From CABZJG01 sp902512685 (GTDB taxonomy: Bacteria > Pseudomonadota > Alphaproteobacteria > Rhodobacterales > Rhodobacteraceae), in contig CP179201.1 of assembly GCA_051201605.1 (NCBI GenBank), positions 3,162,001 to 3,226,000 on the forward strand: 64,000 bases of DNA. Reading direction: 5' to 3'. Position numbers and translations under genes: made by a program. Under the pieces are notes generated by a model, which was not told where the DNA came from, did no database searches, and saw only the letters and a list, made by a program, of their open reading frames with translations. Positions 61,906 through 64,000 of the stretch are shown in pieces (position 1 is the first letter of the stretch; each line of letters begins with the position of its first letter).

Positions 61906-62775
61906 TTACAAAAGATCAAAGCTTTTGGCGTCTAACTTTTCTGCCAAAAACTCGACCAAGGCGCGCAGTTTTGGCTGAAGATACCGCTCTGGTGCATAGG
62001 TGATATAAATGCCTTGCCGGTTTTTGGGCAAATTGGGCATCACATCCACAATCCGGCCATCTTTGAGCGCACCGGCATAGAGAAAACTTGGCAAATAGGC
62101 GATGCCCAAACCCGAAACTGCAGCGTTTAGCAAAGACTGGCTATCATTTACGTTCAAAGCACCGGCTGTTCTGATATGCCGTGTTTCCCCACTGATTGCT
62201 GGAATGTGCCACACAGATGTTACCGCGCTTGAGGCATGATGCAGCAGCCTGCGATCCGTCAGATCATCAATCCGCTCGGGCCGGCCATACTCGGCCAAAT
62301 ATTGCGGGCTGGCAACCATGCGCAGCGTGGTTTCGCCAAGCTTGCGCGAAGAGACTAAGGTATCTTGCACAGCGCCAATGCGGATTGATGCATCATACGC
62401 TTCATTGCTTATATCAATAGGGTCACCGTTAACATCAAGCGTCAGTGAAATATCGCGGTAGCTTAGCAAAAAGCAGTTTAGGATTGGAGCAAGCGGGCTA
62501 GACCCGAAATCCGCGTCAACATTGATCCACAAATCACCAGCAGGCATCGCACGCAAGGCTGAGGCCATCGCATCTGCATCCCCAGCGTCGCTTAAAACCC
62601 GCCGTGCGCTATGCCGGGTGGTGCGGTTCAAAAGACGCGTGCCAAGTCGGGTTTCCAAACGGGCCACATGCTTTGAAACGGCAGATTTTGATACCCCCAT
62701 TTTTCTTGCCGCATCGGTAAACCCGCCCTGGTCCACCACTGTTGCAAAAGCCTCCATCTCGGTCAAACGATCCAT
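61906..62775 (-). CDS. LysR-family regulator with shortened DNA-binding domain
   Basis: A 289-residue LysR regulator. The HTH is FTDAARKMGVSKSAVSKHVARLE (20-42). After LLNRTTRH the protein goes straight to SARRVLSDAGDADAM; relatives have about a dozen more residues there (wing strand plus start of the linker helix, as in SLTEAGxxYxxRA). The frame is unbroken, so this is an in-frame deletion of about 11 residues, compared from memory with the family. The effector domain is intact (ASIRIGAVQDTLVSSRKLGE). It may be impaired in DNA binding. It converges with the OmpA-like gene (two-base gap). Confidence 0.85.
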   Translation of the reverse strand: MDRLTEMEAFATVVDQGGFTDAARKMGVSKSAVSKHVARLETRLGTRLLNRTTRHSARRVLSDAGDADAMASALRAMPAGDLWINVDADFGSSPLAPILNCFLLSYRDISLTLDVNGDPIDISNEAYDASIRIGAVQDTLVSSRKLGETTLRMVASPQYLAEYGRPERIDDLTDRRLLHHASSAVTSVWHIPAISGETRHIRTAGALNVNDSQSLLNAAVSGLGIAYLPSFLYAGALKDGRIVDVMPNLPKNRQGIYITYAPERYLQPKLRALVEFLAEKLDAKSFDLL

Positions 62776-62887
62776 AACTTATCCTATCCATCAACAAAAT
62801 TTCTGTCATTTTATCGGATGGAATTCTGTCAGGACTGCGGCAGGCCGTGGACATTAACGGGGTTTTTACCAGACTGTTTCTGGGCGC

Positions 62888-64000
62888 CTAAAGCGATAGA
62901 GCAAGCCGGACGCCTTGATCAATCGCCCGTTTCGCGTCAAGTTCAGCGGCCAGATCAGCACCGCCAATGATATGCGGCTGGCGGCCCTGCTCAATCAGAT
63001 CATCTGCTAACGTGCGCTCGCAAAGCTGGCCAGCGCACAGGACAATGCTATCGGCTTTAATCACCTCGGGGGCATCCCGCGCTTCGCCGCGCGACACCAT
63101 AATGCCTTCATCGGTGATGCGTTCATAATTCACCCCGCCCAGCATTTTGACGCCTTTCATATTGAGCGCCGCGCGATGAATCCAGCCAGTGGTTTTGCCA
63201 AGTCGCTTGCCAGGCTTTTCAGATTTTCGTTGCAGCAACGTCACTTCACGTGCCGCCGGCTGCGGCTGTGCGCCCTCGGCCGCCAACCCACCAGCGGTCT
63301 GTTCAGGGTCGCCAACCCCCCACTCTTTCAACCACTCAGGAAGGTTTTCGGTAACGCTATGACCGGTTTCATGCACCAGATATTCTGACACATCAAAACC
63401 AATACCACCGGCGCCGATCACCACAACTTTTTCACCCAGATTAGCATTGCCCGTAAGCACATCAAGATAGCCAAAAACATGCGGGCTGTCTTGGCCGGGG
63501 ATTTGCGGATCGCGGGGCACAACACCGGTGGCCACGATGATTTCATCAAAGGCAGCAAGATCATCAGCCTTCGCTATCTGCGAAAGCCGGAGCTCTATTT
63601 TCAGATCATCCACCATGGTTTTAAACCAGTCGACAAGCCCCCAGAACTCTTCTTTTCCGGGCACCTGTTTGGCCAGATTAAGCTGGCCGCCAATTTCGTT
63701 CGACTTTTCAAAAACCGTCACGCTATGGCCGCATTGGTCAGCCGTGATTGCGGTGGCCAGCCCCGCCGGACCCGCGCCAACAATAGCAACTTTTTTCGGC
63801 ATCTGTGCGGCTTTTACAGCCAGCTCTGTTTCAAAACAGGCGTGAGGGTTGACCAAACAAGAGCTAATTTTACCGCTAAAGGTATGATCAAGGCAGGCTT
63901 GGTTGCATCCGATGCAGGGCGCGATCTGCGCCGCTTTTCCCGCTGCGGCCTTGGCCACAAAATCGGCGTCCGCCAAAAACGGCCGCGCCATGCTGACCAT
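62888..64000 (-). CDS. 2,4-dienoyl-CoA reductase-type (FadH/NADH:flavin oxidoreductase), partial
   Basis: The C-terminal 370 residues of a FadH-like iron-sulfur flavoenzyme; the 5' part lies beyond the window end and the Met at 64000 is internal (MVSMARPFLAD). Visible are the 4Fe-4S motif CIGCNQACLDH, a FAD-binding VAIVGAGPAGLATA, a second nucleotide motif VVIGAGGIGFDVSEYLV and a SMARPFL end of the barrel domain. Family reaction: reduces 2,4-dienoyl-CoA with NADPH in unsaturated fatty acid oxidation. About 110 bases follow to the LysR start, probably its promoter; the LysR may regulate it. Confidence 0.9.
   Translation of the reverse strand: MVSMARPFLADADFVAKAAAGKAAQIAPCIGCNQACLDHTFSGKISSCLVNPHACFETELAVKAAQMPKKVAIVGAGPAGLATAITADQCGHSVTVFEKSNEIGGQLNLAKQVPGKEEFWGLVDWFKTMVDDLKIELRLSQIAKADDLAAFDEIIVATGVVPRDPQIPGQDSPHVFGYLDVLTGNANLGEKVVVIGAGGIGFDVSEYLVHETGHSVTENLPEWLKEWGVGDPEQTAGGLAAEGAQPQPAAREVTLLQRKSEKPGKRLGKTTGWIHRAALNMKGVKMLGGVNYERITDEGIMVSRGEARDAPEVIKADSIVLCAGQLCERTLADDLIEQGRQPHIIGGADLAAELDAKRAIDQGVRLALSL

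Noticed and set aside
62822..62879. Plus-strand peptide-like tail (DINGVFTRLFLGA then stop) before the LysR gene
   Set aside because: Looks like a protein C-terminus, but there is no start, ribosome site or matching upstream coding sequence. The region also fits a LysR promoter.
1..64000. CRISPR array, prophage, insertion sequence or rRNA operon
   Set aside because: No regularly spaced repeats, transposase, integrase or phage structural genes, and no rRNA sequence were seen.

Overview
The window is chromosomal DNA from a marine alphaproteobacterium of the Roseobacter group (Rhodobacteraceae). The basis is CcrM with GANTC sites near its gene, a bacterial aa3 oxidase subunit IV, ETF-ubiquinone oxidoreductase, PII/Amt, a DmdC-like long acyl-CoA dehydrogenase, an alphaproteobacterial non-catalytic PyrC-like protein beside PyrB, and family resemblances throughout. 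A Planktomarina-like (RCA-type) member is my guess and cannot be proven here. Genes are packed in short operons with many 4-base ATGA/GTGA overlaps. I see no rRNA, CRISPR array, transposase or prophage.

Layout. 0-7 kb: end of lpxK, CoA-transferase and DsbA, a DciA-like helicase loader, mutY coupled to an alkane monooxygenase, then ccrM and rnhB. 7-12.4 kb: tRNA-Arg(CCT), a LacI regulator, a 2H-phosphoesterase-like protein (DUF1045), a YdcH-like small protein, TrmN6 with a DUF2007 protein, and the isoprenoid genes ispB-like and ispE. 12.4-17.6 kb: TPR protein, ETF-QO, greA and an unknown membrane/coiled-coil protein. 17.6-21.8 kb: molybdenum cofactor operon fdhD-mobA-mobB-unknown-moeA. 21.8-28.6 kb: azlCD, cox subunit IV, an MBL hydrolase with a DmdC-like dehydrogenase, Sua5/TsaC, YqgE and an orphan DsbD alpha-domain protein. 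28.6-33.4 kb: an RND efflux pair. 33.5-38 kb: moaB and a family-4 uracil-DNA glycosylase, divergent from pyrB, pyrC-like and plsY. 38-46.7 kb: NUDIX, alpha/beta hydrolase, HCCA isomerase, prs, a bidirectional terminator, amt-glnK, PBP1A and mlaC-mlaA. 46.9-55 kb: type I secretion pair, RidA, GDPD, a DUF482 protein, PhhB, peroxiredoxin, ferredoxin/rubredoxin reductase and rsmD. 55-57.3 kb: two disrupted regulators around an AT-rich island. 57.3-64 kb: map, sfsA, a CinA-like gene, GNAT, AhpD-like, OmpA-like, LysR and the end of a FadH-like enzyme.

The most unusual part is 55.07-57.27 kb. A roseobacter-type HTH regulator (one frameshift plus one in-frame TGA) and a LysR regulator (one in-frame TAA) point away from a spacer that is 27% G+C over the 300 bases I counted. 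The spacer holds a 62-codon open frame directly followed by a terminator-like hairpin. A second damaged gene is the type I secretion ATPase, whose frame breaks between the ABC signature and Walker B. A further LysR (61.9 kb) seems to have lost the wing of its DNA-binding domain in frame. Other second-look items are a PyrC homologue without metal ligands, an unknown gene coupled inside the Moco operon, three GANTC sites in 39 bases before ccrM, and an RND pump with two extra C-terminal membrane segments. No complete, clearly new multi-gene system was found.
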